Shown here: positions 8,966 through 20,532 of the stretch, one piece after another
Position numbering within the stretch: the stretch's first letter is position 1
Layout: each line of letters opens with the position of its first letter
From: Galeopsis tetrahit
Taxonomy: Eukaryota; Streptophyta; Magnoliopsida; Lamiales; Lamiaceae
Direction: 5' to 3'
Assembly (NCBI GenBank): GCA_963675135.1
Contig: OY776128.1
Location: 68,888,670-68,952,669 of the forward strand
Length of the DNA stretch: 64,000 bases
The notes under the pieces: generated by a model
What the model was told of the DNA's origin: nothing
The model's input: the letters and a program-made list of their open reading frames with translations, nothing else
Databases searched by the model: none
Position numbers and translations under genes: made by a program

Positions 8966-11401
8966 CTAGGAGCAGATGTCTGTTGTATGATCAACAGATG
9001 GGGTAGAAGTTGAGGTAGTACCTTGAGGCTTTGTATGAACAATTAGTGCTTTGCCTCTCTCTTCAGCTGATAGGTAATATTCATTGAGGAAGCAGGTAGT
9101 GGCCTTAGTTAGATGGGTCATGATCCGTCTGCCTGCATCCTCTGATTGATCAATGAAGTGAGTCAGATTTTCTGAAGGCTTGAAGTGAGCTGGTACTCTG
9201 ACTACTTCTTTGTCAGCTGGTGCAACTGAGTCTTCTGCAGGGGCAGCTGAGTCTTCTGCAGGGGCAGTTGCAACTGTGTCTCCCACTAAGGCTGGTGCAG
9301 CCGAGTCTTCTGCCAAGGTAGGTGCAGCTGAGTCATCTACCAATGTCTTTTCAGCTGTCTGCTGATCCGATGAGCCTTCTGGGACAGAGACATCAGCTGT
9401 GGGGATTCCTAGAATCCGGTTGCAAACTGCAGTCAGTGCCTCGTCTGATAGCAGCTGAGCAAAAGATCGAACTTGAGCAACTTCCTTTTGCTCCATCTCC
9501 CAGTCGAGGAAGTTTTCCTTTCCTCCCATTCCTTCCATGACCTCAAGCAGGTCATCTACATCATCTCTTCTGATCTCAATCCAAGTGCATATCCTAAGCA
9601 CTTGTTCAAACTGGATTGAATCCTCATCAACTCCAGGGGTAGTAGATTTGAGCAGGTTGGCTATCTTCATCCTCATTATCTTCTCCTTTGTGCACATAGG
9701 GTAGTGCACCATTCTGAACTGAGGTTGAGAGGTGCCAGCTTGATCCAGGTCTGCTGGTGCCATGTCTTCTGGAGCAGAAGGGACAGTGATGGTAGGAGTT
9801 TGGGTAGCTGGGGCATTTTCCTCTGCTGTGTGAGTATCAGCAGGGATTTGGGAAGTGATATCTTCTTGTTGAGTAGTAGGTTGGGATTGATCTTCAGTGA
9901 TGTGTTCATCAGCAGGGTTTTGGGTCTGCTGATCTGGTTCAGTCTCTACTTGAAGATCAGTAGATGGATTAGCTTGATGATCTTGGACATCTGCTGTTTG
10001 AATGTCAGCAGGGGTTGTGGATGTAATCTGAGTTTGATCATCAGTAGGGGGTGTGGAGGTGGTCTGTGTTTGGTTGTCTGCTGGTTGAGCATCAGCAGGG
10101 TTAGGCATTTGTGTTTCAAGAGTTGATTTAGGCTGGGCTTGTTCCTCTGCTGTGTGAGTATCAGCAGGGATATGGGTCTCAGTGTTTGAAGGTTCAGATG
10201 GGTTGGACTCATCAGAAGGGTTGAAGGATGAAATAGGGGCTATGCTCATTGGAGTAGGGAGCCTGGATTTCTTGGCTTTCTTTGTGAAAGAAGAAGTGTT
10301 CTTCTTTCTCTTCTGACCCTTTGATAGCTTAGAAGGTGTGAAAGTGAGAGAGGGATTAGAAGTACCTGCCTTTTTCAAAGGAGAGGCAGTGGGAGTGGCA
10401 TCTGAATCAGATGGGGAGATGAGCCCTGATCTGATCAGATATCTTCTTTGTGCTAAGGTCTGATTGTCATCATCATCCTCAGCAGTCTTCTTTTGAGCCT
10501 CTTCTTTGGATGGCTCCTTTTCTTCTTCAGCAGCAGACTCTTCTGCCTCTTCAACAACATCTTTGGAAGATGCTTCAGCTAACAGCTTCCTCCTTTCTTC
10601 TTTCAACCTTGCTGCTTCAGCAAGAGCTTCCTTCCTTAAGTAATATTTGGAGATGTGGAAGGTCTTATGAGGTCCCATCTTGTACTTCCTGGGGAGTACT
10701 TCTGGAAGGATGATACTCAGCTTGTTGACAAAGCTGACTGTTGATGTCACCTTCCATTCCCTTGATTGAAGGTCCAAAGTTACCTTCTTGGCTTCAAGGG
10801 CGATTCTATCCAAGAACAACCCTTGCCAGTCTCCATCAATCTGATCCCAGATTGCAGCCATAACTCGAACTTTCAGAGTGGTAACAGCATCATGGCTGAA
10901 GGTGTTACCTAGCAACATCTTGCCTGCTATATCCATCAGGGTTTGAAACTTAGGTTCTAATTGGGATTTCTTGAGTCCAGAGGCATCGATAGCCTTGATT
11001 CTCCCATCAGTGAACATCTCCATGTACTCTTTCTCCTTTCCCATAATATAGTTGGAGATATTGATCTTCCCCCTTGACAATCCGAAAAGTTCCTGAAGGA
11101 TTTCCCTTGTTATCTTGACCTTGTGTCCACCTATGATACTTTCAACTTGAGAACCCTTCATCACAGCATTTGAGTAGAAAGCCAGCACATCTTGTTCATA
11201 AACATTGGTGGGTGCTGCTTCCAGAAAATCTCGAAGGTTGAGGTTGATGCAGCGAAGAAGGATCTCCTTATTCTCATCTGTATGCTTGCCCTTGAAGAAC
11301 AGAGCATTCTCAGTGAAAACCTTCCCTTCCCTAGACCACTTGGTTGCATCTAGGGTGCCAGTGCTCTTGGTCTTCTCGTCGTAAATTTCAATGATTGCCA
11401 T
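8966..11401 (-). CDS. Extra 811-codon ORF of the copia element, N-terminal piece, function unknown
   Basis: ATG at 11401, starting MAIIEIYDEKTKSTGTLDAT. Residues 1-270 look globular. VLAFYSNAV... followed by VKITREILQELFGLSRGK resembles the pattern of the 'putative plant transposon protein' family (Transposase_32-like); this is by eye only. Residues 270-600 are low-complexity, with Lys-rich patches (KGQKRKKNTSSFTKKAKK) and repeated PADTHTAEE / PADxQTxD units. The rest is acidic with Ala/Pro repeats (AEDSAAPA). Ends at a TAG, after which the same frame continues (8018-8947). There is no signal peptide or membrane segment, so it is not obviously an envelope protein. Confidence 0.65.
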   Translation of the reverse strand: MAIIEIYDEKTKSTGTLDATKWSREGKVFTENALFFKGKHTDENKEILLRCINLNLRDFLEAAPTNVYEQDVLAFYSNAVMKGSQVESIIGGHKVKITREILQELFGLSRGKINISNYIMGKEKEYMEMFTDGRIKAIDASGLKKSQLEPKFQTLMDIAGKMLLGNTFSHDAVTTLKVRVMAAIWDQIDGDWQGLFLDRIALEAKKVTLDLQSREWKVTSTVSFVNKLSIILPEVLPRKYKMGPHKTFHISKYYLRKEALAEAARLKEERRKLLAEASSKDVVEEAEESAAEEEKEPSKEEAQKKTAEDDDDNQTLAQRRYLIRSGLISPSDSDATPTASPLKKAGTSNPSLTFTPSKLSKGQKRKKNTSSFTKKAKKSRLPTPMSIAPISSFNPSDESNPSEPSNTETHIPADTHTAEEQAQPKSTLETQMPNPADAQPADNQTQTTSTPPTDDQTQITSTTPADIQTADVQDHQANPSTDLQVETEPDQQTQNPADEHITEDQSQPTTQQEDITSQIPADTHTAEENAPATQTPTITVPSAPEDMAPADLDQAGTSQPQFRMVHYPMCTKEKIMRMKIANLLKSTTPGVDEDSIQFEQVLRICTWIEIRRDDVDDLLEVMEGMGGKENFLDWEMEQKEVAQVRSFAQLLSDEALTAVCNRILGIPTADVSVPEGSSDQQTAEKTLVDDSAAPTLAEDSAAPALVGDTVATAPAEDSAAPAEDSVAPADKEVVRVPAHFKPSENLTHFIDQSEDAGRRIMTHLTKATTCFLNEYYLSAEERGKALIVHTKPQGTTSTSTPSVDHTTDICS

Positions 11402-13287
11402 AGTAGAGTTTGAGTGTTAGGTTTTGAGAGCTTGAAAGAAATTTGCAGAACGAGAGAGTATTGAGAGCAATTGAGTAATGTGAGCGAAAGGGTTAGGGAG
11501 AGGTTTAAGGATGTGTATATATACTCCAGCAATTCTTGATCTAACGGTCAGATTTGGGTTTAATTGTGGAGTAGCGCCCAAGATTTTCCTTCTTTGATTT
11601 CGGGCCTTTCTTTATATTTGCCGGCTGAATTTGCCATGTGGCAATAGTTGATTTGCTGGCAATTTGGTAATTGAGTATTAATGACATCATTACCAAAAAT
11701 AGCCGTTGTGACTAATTTTGTGGCAAGAATTGATCATCAAAGCCGTTTTTTATAAGTGAATTACATTCCTTATATAGGCCAATTTGTTTAATTACATTCA
11801 GGAATAAATCTAGAATGAATTACATGATCAAAGATAGTCATTAAACTCTAAAATCAAGTGATCTAATCAGCAGAGTGAGGTCTTCTGATTTCTTCAAGAG
11901 GTCTGCTGATTTTCCTTTAAAGTCTTCTGGTCAGCTGAGTTGGTCTTCTGATCAGCTGAGTGGAGGATTGAGATTTGCTGAGTAAATCTTCTGTGCTTTG
12001 AAGGTCCAACCTGGCTTGATGGATCCTTCCGTGCTGCTGTGATGATCCAACCTGGATGATGGATCTTCCAGCTTTATTGTGAGTGGTGATCCAACCTGGT
12101 TTGATGGATCTTCCAGCTCTATCTCTGAACCATGTAGGACCATCAAATCAATATGATGATCAGCCTGGATGATATCCCACTGGTTCAGATTGCCCTCACC
12201 ATCTGATGTTCCACATCATCAGATGGGTTGTAGCATCTAATGTGTTCTTGTTGAATCTCTTCGCTTCTCTTGAAAGTGAAGGAAGATTGGAAGAGGCTTC
12301 AATGGAGTGTGAAGAGAGAGCCATGAACTTGGTCTTCATGTTTTGTTTAGACACAGTAGCCTTTGATAACAAGCTCTCCATGTAGAACTTCCCCCTGGAG
12401 AAGAAGCTCTGCTTGCTTGCTACTTTGTCCTCTGCATCTCTCATTCCTCTAGTTTTCAACAAGAACTTCTCTCCTTCCTCTAGTTTTCATAGGCATACTC
12501 ATGTTGAGTAAGCCAAGTGTGCTGATCTGCATCATCTTCATCTTCTGGACAAATCTTCATCTCCTTCACCCATGACCTTGGTTGAAGGATGATCTCCATT
12601 TCATCTCTTCTTTCGATTGTCTCCATACCTGAAACAAAAATAATAGTTAGTGATTTGTGTTCTTAGGTGTTCCCATAACTTCCTCCTTTTATAGGGGTAT
12701 AAATGAGGTAGTGGAGTGAAAGATGACAAAACTATAGAGTTGATAGGTCTGAATTTCTGAAAAGTTACTTCTTAAGATCAACAATGAGATTCTTGATCCA
12801 AGGGTTCACATTTAAAGATATTCAGACTTTATCTATGGAATGTAGAAATTATAAATTTTGAGCAAGAGTTATTTGAAATCCGTACAGTGCATGCATACTG
12901 TTGAGTCGGTGAGGATGGTGTATTAATCCAACCAAGTATAACTCAACAGTACACTGTATGTATGTATATAAATAAAGTATTTTATGAAGAATAGTTTATT
13001 ATTATACATAGTATACATTGCTTAGAGTAAAGAGATCAAATAACTTTGTTCAAGTCTGCTGTATTTATATATATATGATATGCAATGCAGATTTTAGAGT
13101 ATTTCATCAAGGATTCTTAAGGTATCATTGATTCCCCCTTGATTAGATGACTCTAAGTTTTCCCTCAGCTTTATTTGTCTTCATCGGGAATGGACTTACC
13201 TGAAGATGAGGGTGTCTATTCACCTCATCTGATCCTCCTAGTCTGCTGCAATTGTATCAGCTGAGGTCTTCAGCTGATCTTTGCACT
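11402..13287 (-). other. Non-coding spacer between RNase H and the extra ORF
   Basis: About 1.9 kb without a convincing frame. Contains three imperfect copies of a 'gatccaacctgg..tgatggatcttcc' unit (about 12002-12120) and many TCTTCTG/GATCAGCTGA motifs shared with the LTRs. It may hold the leader or promoter of a subgenomic RNA for the extra ORF; that is a guess. Confidence 0.5.
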
Positions 13288-16200
13288 TCATGTGCTTGGA
13301 TCCAGGAGTCCTAAGCTGTAGAATAGGGTCTTGAATCTTTCTTCAGCTAGAGGCTTAGTCAAGATGTCTGCTCTTTGGATATCTGTGTGAATTTTCTCCA
13401 TCTTGATGTCCTTCTTTTCAAGGTGGTCTCTTATGAAGTGGTGTCGAATGTCGACATGCTTGCACCTTGTGTGGAGGACTGGATTTTGAGTGATGGCAAT
13501 GGCACTGCTGCTATCACAATAGATAGGGACTTCTCTTGCCTCTATATTGTAATCCTTGAGTTGTTGAACTAGCCAGAGCAGCTGACTACAACAACTACCA
13601 GCTGCCATGTATTCTGCTTCAGTGGTGGAGGTTGCAACTGAGGTTTGCTTCTTAGAGAACCATGATATCAGCTTGTTGCCTAGAAATTGACAGGTTCCAG
13701 ATGTGGATTTCCTATCAATTCTACATCCTCCATAGTCTGAGTCAGAATAGCCACTCAATTCTAGATTGTCATCAGCAGGGTACCATAGTCCTAGATTGAC
13801 TGTTCCTTTTAGGTACTTGAGAATCTTCCTTGCTGCTTCTAGATGACTTTGCTTTGGGTTTGCTTGAAACCTAGCACATACTCCTACAGCAAATGTTATG
13901 TCTGGTCTGCTAGCTGTAAGGTATAGTAGAGATCCAATCAGTGCTCTATATTCAGCTTGATCAACTGCCTTTCCAGACTCATCTGGTTCCATTTTGAAAG
14001 ATGTCATCATTGGAATCCTTGCAGTCTTGCTTTGTAGAGCTTTGAATCTTTCTAATAGGCTTTTGGCATACTTGGACTGGTTGATGAAGATCCCTTCTGG
14101 ACTCTGCTTGACTTGAAGTCCTAGGAAGTAATTCATCTCACCCATCATGCTCATTTCAAACTTTCCTTGCATAAGTTCAGAGAACTTCTTGCACATCTCT
14201 TGATTGGGTGATCCAAATATAACATCATCTACATATATTTGCACCATTAGAATGTCTTCTCCTTCTTGTATTCTGAAAAGAGTTCTATCAACTTTGCCTT
14301 TTGTATATCCATTGTCAAGTAGGAATTGTGACAATGTGTCATACCAAGCTCTAGGGGCTTGTTTTAGACCATAGAGAGCCTTCTTCAGTCGAAATACTTG
14401 ATCACCTTTTTCAAATCCTGGAGGCTGCTCTACATATACTTCTTCTACCAGAATATCATTTAGAAAAGCACTCTTGACATCCATTTGATATACCTTGAAG
14501 CCCATATATGATGCATAAGCTAGAAACAGTCGAATGGCTTCTAGTTTGGCTACTGGAGCAAAAGTTTCATCATAGTCAATCCCTTCAGATTGAGAGTATC
14601 CTTTTGCAACTAGCCTTGCTTTATTTCTAGTTATTACATCATTTTCGTCCTTTTTGTTCTTGAATACCCACTTTGTTCCTACTACATTGTGGTTTTCAGG
14701 ACGATCTACCAATTCCCAGACTTCATTTCTTTCGAATTGGTTTAGTTTTTCTTGCATAGCAGTGATCCAATTGCTATCTGTCATTGCTTCTTCTATGTCA
14801 GCTGGTTCAATGTTGGACAGGAAAGCACACCAGCAGAACATAGATGATTGGGAGTTCTGATTCAGTTGTCTTCTTGTCTTGACACCTGATTCTGCTCCTC
14901 CTAAGATGAGGTTTGATGGATGATTGTTTCTCCATGTATGCCTCACCGGAGTATCTGCATTGGATGAGCTTGGATTCTCATCTGATCTAGTGCCATCAGG
15001 AGGGTTGACTTGATTAGGTCGATCATCATCTGTATCTTGTGTGTCAAAGAGATCATTCCCCCTGGCATTTGGGATTGGTGCATCTTGATTCTGGTCAGCT
15101 TGCCCTGCTTGAGTCTGAGATCTAGTGACAGGTCTATGAGGCTTATCTTCCTCTGGTTCTTCAGGAAAAGGTTCATCTACTTCAATAAACTCATCTGGTC
15201 TGGACTTGATCACTAGATGTCTCATCTGATCTGTAGCTGAGTTTGTTTCTACTGCATTCTTTTCACAAGATTCATCAAAAACAACATGAGGTGTTTCTTC
15301 CACAAGAAGGGTTCGTTTGTTGAGTACTCTAAATGCTTTGCTGGTAGAGGAGTATCCTAAGAATATCCCCTCATCAGCTTTGGCATCAAAAGCATTCAAC
15401 TTACTCTTCCCATTGTTGTGAATGAAACACTTGCAACCAAATATATGAAAATAAGATACTCTAGGTTTTCTTCCTTTCCACAGTTCATATGGGGTTTTCT
15501 CATGGATTTTGTGAATACCTGACCTGTTTTGAGTGTGACAAGCTGTGTTGATGGCTTCTGCCCATAGCTTCTTAGGAGTGGAGAACTCAGCAAAGAGTGT
15601 TCTTGCAGCTTCTTTGAGTGTTCTGACTCTTCTTTCAGCTACACCATTCTGTTGTGGTGTTCTTGCTGCACTTGTTTCATGCTGAATACCATTAGAAGTA
15701 CAATAGGCAATAATATAAGAGTTAATGAATTCAGTGCCTTTGTCACTTCTAATTTTCACAATTGGTTCTCCTTTCTCTACTTGGATCCTCTTCAAGAGTT
15801 CAGGAAGCTTCTGCTGAGTCTCACTCTTTTTGTATAAGAAGATAACCCAAGTAAACTTCGAGTAGTCATCTACAACAATGAGAGTGTACTTTCTTCCTGT
15901 TAGTGTGGTTGGAGTGATTGGTCCAAAGAGATCCATATGAAGCAATTCTAGAACTCTGCTGGTTGATGCTGTCTTCTTGGTCTTGAAGGAGACCTTTGTT
16001 TGCTTTCCTTGTTGACATGCATCACATACCTGATCTTTACAGTAGAGTTCATTAGGCAGACCATCAACTAAGGATTCCCTTGCTAGCTTGTTCATAGTCT
16101 TAAAGTTCAGATGGCTAAGGCGTTTGTGCCATAGCCAGCTGACATCTTTAGGGCTCTTCACAAGCAGACATGTATCCTTAGGACAGCTGTTCCAATTTGC

Positions 16201-16491
16201 AAGATACATACTTCCCTTTCTAGATCCTGTTAGAAGGTTTTGTTTTGTTCTTTTATCACTTATGAGACACTCATCTTTAGAGAATTTAACTGAATAACCA
16301 GTGTCACAAAAATGAGAAACAGATAACAAATTAAACTTAAGACCTTCTACATATGATACATCATGTACCTCAATGTCACCATTTTTTAGGGTGCCATATC
16401 CTTTTGTGTTACCGTGCGCGTTATCACCAAAGAAGACTTTTGGACCTTTCTTCTCTATGTAGTTGGTCAGCAGGGCTTTGGTTCCTGTCAT
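13288..16491 (-). pseudogene. Copia pol: integrase, reverse transcriptase and RNase H
   Basis: A 1067-codon frame starting at the first Met after the protease motif. In order: the GAG-pre-integrase zinc site (LWHKRLSHLNF...CDACQQGKQ), the integrase core (LELLHMDLFGP, VVDDYSKFTWV, IRSDKGTEF, ARTPQQNGVAERR), the copia RT (WVFKNKKDENDVITRNKARL, YQMDVKSAFLND, QIYVDDVIFGS), and RNase H (SGYSDSDYGGCRIDRKSTSG, TEAEYMAA). Domains and catalytic residues are present, and no break is seen inside. It lacks a usable start: the frame should continue upstream through the protease, where stops intervene (see 16492-16578). Confidence 0.92.
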
Positions 16492-16578
16492 GTGAGTTGA
16501 ACATCCACTATCTATGTACTATGTTTCTCCTGCTAGACCTCATCTTCTGTATAGGTCCCTCCTTTCCTGCAAGAAAGG
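16492..16578 (-). pseudogene. Copia protease active site with in-frame stops
   Basis: The pol frame read upstream of 16491 gives YIDSGCSTH, the copia protease active site (D-S-G). A TAG sits where family members have Trp, a TGA lies about 24 bases further upstream, and the TAA of the preceding ORF is at 16579. TAG fits a TGG to TAG change, a G-to-A transition. The protease therefore cannot be made as a fusion with Gag without readthrough. Confidence 0.8.
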
Positions 16579-17568
16579 TTAAGTCTTAGGTACCCATTTT
16601 GTTTTGGGTCCTTGGGTGTTAGTACTACCCTTGGGAACCCACATATACATTGGTCTTTTGAACAACCTTGAGCACTTGAGTTGTTTCCCTCGGGCATCAC
16701 AGAACCAAATCTTACCAGTTAACACCTTGGACTGATCCGATTTGTTCTTTGTGTCGGCTAAGTAATAGTCAAATGGTTTCCCTTTATAGGAGTGTACATA
16801 CATGATCTTTTGACTAGTTACATTCGGCCTGGGTGCATTAGCTGGACGATGCACACGATTATATGGACCATACTCTTCTGTTCTCACAATATCATAAGAG
16901 ATAGGGGGTGCAAAGAGAACAGATTTGTTGGAAGAAGACTTCTTCTTCTTGGCTGGAGCAGTATACAGCTGAGACTGTCTCAAACGAGATGGTCTAGGAT
17001 GTTTGTTGTTCCTCTGTACAGGCTTGGGGTTAGCTTGTCCTTTACCCTTTTTGGTTTTGGGATAGTTAACCTTAGCTGGTATAGATGCCTTTTGGTTCAT
17101 ATTAGGTTCATTGTGTTTAGAACACTCACCCTTTTCATGTGTCTGAGTAGTGCACTTGTCAGGTGTACTACCCCCAGCTGGAGAGGATGTAGATGGATTA
17201 AGTTCAAAGCCAAAACCCATCTTATTGCCATTTGATCTATAATACTCATAGATACTTTCAATAGTAGTAGAAGCTTTATTGAACTCTGATATCTTTTGAT
17301 TTAGGCATTCCTTCTCCTTTTCTAAGAGTTTGTGTGCTTGGAAGAGGTCATCGAACTTGGATTGTAGTGAACGAAATTCCTTAGTTTCTAAAGCTTGAGT
17401 TTCTAACACCCCCTCATACAACTGAGTTATTGTGGTATTTTCTTCCTTAAGAAGTTCCACTTCTCTGGTCAATCTTTCATTCATTGTGACCAACTCAGGG
17501 GTGTTATCAAACTTAGTCTTTTTCAACTTGGTAATTTCTTTCCTTAGATCCTTGTTCTCCTCTTCCAC
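16579..17568 (-). pseudogene. Copia Gag-Pol linker segment with coiled coil
   Basis: A 329-codon frame, same frame as pol but shifted relative to gag. The first 100 residues are strongly heptad-like (MEEENKDLRKEITKLKK...LLEKEKECLNQKI). Then comes a low-complexity Pro/Lys region and a conserved tail (GKIWFCDARGKQLKCSRLF, GPKTKWVPKT) that precedes the protease in related elements. The coiled coil could serve Gag assembly. Its separation from gag implies a frameshift near 17600. Confidence 0.75.
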
Positions 17569-17615
17569 TTCTATAAAAGCTCTAGTGGCAATATCCAGAT
17601 CACCTTTTACCTTTC

Positions 17616-18875
17616 TTAAAGATTGATAATAGGTGTCTTCTGATTCGCCTTCAGATGAGTTGTAGTATAGGAGTTTACCTCATTTTCACCTATGGCCATC
17701 ATAGCTAGATCATCTGAATCATCTGAGAAGATTTGACAGTCTGGTGATGTAGAGAGTTCATCACTTTGATATTCAGATTCTTCAGTCACCATAGCTTTCT
17801 TGTCTGAATTTCTTCTTGGCCTTCTTTCTTCTTTGTCATCCAAATCCAGCTCAGGACATTCATAGACATAGTGTCCTGGTTTGCGACAATTGAAGCATGA
17901 TCCAGGTTTCTGATTTGAGTTGCCTTTCCTTGGAGGAGTGGCATCTCTTCTTCTAGATCCTCGGCTGTCAGATGACTCCACATCCTTTCTAGGATGTCTT
18001 TCTGGTGTTCTTTCTTTGGAACCTCTGGAGGGTGAACTTGCTCTTCTATCTTTGTAGTTTCTATAGAATTTTCTATATTTGCTGTTGAGAGTGTTCATCC
18101 TTTCGAATCTCTTGATCATAAGAGTCATTTGCTCTTTCAGACTCATGTCTGATCCTTCAAAGTCTTCTGTTTTCAGAGAGGTCTTGCCAGATGGGGTACT
18201 TGCAGCTTTTGTATTGGCTGCCTTGAAGGCTACAGTCTTGGAGGTGGATGGAGTTGCAGTTGGCTCATCACTTCCTGAGTTTTCTTCTCTTTCCAGATCA
18301 TATTCATGGGCTTTTAGATTCTGAAATAGAGTTTGAGCAGACCATTTCTTGATATCTTGAGTATCTTTGATGATGGTCTTCTTGAGTCTCCATTTCTTGG
18401 TTAGAGAGTCTAAGATCTTTAGATTTTTCTCTCTATTTGTATATTTCTTGCCCAGAGATTCTATCTCATTGATGATCTTGGTAAATCTATTGTCTAGCTG
18501 ATCAATAGACTCTTCTGGTTGCATCTTGAAGTGTTCAAACTTCTTGACTGCTGTAGACAACTTGGATTCCTTGATCAGCTCAGTTCCTTCACAGAGAAGT
18601 GCCAATGCTTCCCACATCTCTCTAGCTGACTCACAGTGGATTACCTTTGCAATGTACTCATTTGGAAGAGTTTGCATTATGTAATATTGAGCAATGCTGT
18701 CAAGATTGGATTGCTTCATCTCTTCTGGAGTGAGGTCCTTCATCGGCTTGGGAACAAGTTCTCCAACTGGAACTTCTGGATCACCATTTGCAGTGTTGAT
18801 TGTCATGATGGTGATTGGGCCTTCTGTGATTACTGACCACATCTTGTAGTGGACAGATGTGAGATTCTTCCTCAT
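17616..18875 (-). pseudogene. Copia gag (UBN2-type) with zinc knuckle
   Basis: A 419-codon frame. Residues 1-200 match the copia Gag fold (CESAREMWEALALLCEGTE, FEHFKMQPEESIDQLDNRF, ILDSLTKKWRLKKTIIKDTQ). A CX2CX4HX4C knuckle, CFNCRKPGHYVYEC, lies near residue 330, followed by an acidic tail. The natural start is probably the in-frame ATG at 18941 (MSANMRKLPKF), but a TAG lies between it and the Met used here, where relatives have Trp. Gag forms the particle and binds RNA. Confidence 0.88.
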
Positions 18876-19059
18876 CCTGATCTTCTAGTAATCATAATCC
18901 TCAACTGAAAACTTAGGCAACTTTCGCATATTAGCACTCATGCTGTATGAGTTTTCAAAAACAAGTTTTTTTCAAAAGAATAGATCTGTTCAAGAGGACT
19001 ACAGAAAGACTCCCTCAAGTCTTCTGATAATCTAGAGACAGTAGTCCGTTAGAACCACT

Positions 19060-19071
19060 GCTCTGATACCA
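19060..19071 (-). other. Primer-binding site of the copia element (initiator tRNA-Met)
   Basis: The minus strand reads TGGTATCAGAGC two bases inside the 5' LTR. This is the standard complement of plant initiator tRNA-Met and is used to start minus-strand synthesis. Confidence 0.95.
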
Positions 19072-19073
19072 CT

Positions 19074-20532
19074 TGTTGGTCCCTGAACGAGTAGTGAATG
19101 GGATTAAAGTCTAGAGGGGAAGGGTGAATAGACTTTAAAACTTTTTTTCAACAAAGTTGGGAACCTCTTCTGATTGCTATGTCAGCTGGACTACAAGTCT
19201 GCTGGTCCAGATGACTATAGTGATCTGATTGAAGAGGTTATATGCGGAATTATGGTAGGCCTTGTTTAGACTCGTTCTTTTTAATTTCTTATGAAAGTGT
19301 TAACTTGTTTTGCTTTATGAAAGTACTCAGCTAATGCTGGTTTGAAAGTTATGGCCTTGTTTTGAAGACAGTTGAAAATACAGTATGCACTATATGAAAA
19401 TATATGTAAAGGCAGAAATGTAAAGTGCAGAAGGTAAATGACACCAGATTTATAGTGGTTCGGATATACGTTCCTACGTCCACTCTCACGTCCACACGTG
19501 ATGTTTAATCCCTTTAATTTACCACAAATTACAAGGGTCTTGACCTTTATAGTCCCAAGGTTAGGACTTTGAGATCTGAGCCGTCCTAACAGCTACGGTC
19601 TCCACAAGTGATTGTAAGCACTTGCACTTTGAGGGGTTCAAAAACTTTAACCTTTCGGTGAGGGTTTGGGGTTTTTGAAGTGTATCCAACTAATGGTTCA
19701 AGCTTATAATTTGCTTAACCACTATGCCTAAAAAAATTGATATACAATATGAACAGGTTTCAGGTTCTTAGGGGTTGGATAGAAATCACTTAAGAGTTAT
19801 AGATATTCTAATGGTTTTCTGGCTCTTGGAGAACTCTTAGAAAAATATGGCTATTTGCTTGATTGCTTGCTTAGCTTGTGAATTCTCTCTTGTGACTTCC
19901 TTGTTTGTGATTTCTCATCCTCTTGTATTTATAGTAGTGATTGCTTGCAACTAGCCGTTGGAGTTGACTAGCCGTTGGGACAATCTTTCCATAATGGCTT
20001 GATTCCTTGATTCCAGCCGCTTGATTGCTTCAATCCTGGGATCATGTCAATCTTCTAAATAAGGTAGGTCTTCGTTTGAATTGCAAGATGACTTTGGAAT
20101 CAGCCGAGTCCTGGAAGAGCACATAGTCTTCTGATCTGCACTACTAGTCTTCTGACTACTCTTCTGGCCTTAGGTCTTCTGTCTTCTGATATCAGACGAG
20201 TAACACTCTTCTGTTCTGGCAATTGTTTATGCTGTATTAGGCCATCTTCAATCTTGGACTCCATCAGATAAGTAGGTATACAAGCACCTTAACTTGTCTG
20301 GTCTTCAAGGATCTTCTAGTCTTCATGTCTTCTACTCTTCTCATCTTGAGGATAGGCATGTAAGCCAGGACTGTGCTGATCAGCTGATATCAATACAGTT
20401 GATCACACAAGACTAGTCTAAGCTGTTCTATACAAGTCAGCTGATCCTATTACATTTATAAACTCTAAGTGTTTTGGCCATCAAAACTATTCTAACATCA
20501 AGTGGGGCTTAGGGTGAATTTATCTCCCAACA
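19074..20532 (-). repeat. 5' LTR of the copia element (1459 bp)
   Basis: Same length as 5851-7309 with roughly a dozen substitutions by eye. Carries the element's promoter for the minus-strand transcript. Its end TCTCCCAACA abuts the TSD gggct. Confidence 0.95.

Larger units (their letters stand above)
5851..20532 (-). mobile_element. Sirevirus-like Ty1/copia retrotransposon (14.7 kb) nested in the gypsy element
   Basis: Two 1459-bp LTRs (TGTTGG...CCAACA) are flanked by the 5-bp duplication gggct (5846-5850, 20533-20537). The primer site is 19060-19071 and the purine tract 7310-7325. The order on the minus strand is gag, coiled-coil segment, protease, integrase, RT, RNase H, as in copia. About 4 kb of extra coding sequence lies before the 3' LTR. 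The large size and this extra region suggest the Sirevirus (SIRE/Maximus) lineage. Both LTRs differ by only about a dozen bases by eye, so insertion is fairly recent, yet several stops and frameshifts break the ORFs. Confidence 0.95.

Noticed and set aside
8966..11401. Envelope (env-like) protein in the copia element
   Set aside because: Position fits the Sirevirus env-like ORF, but no signal peptide, membrane span or coat-like features are visible.
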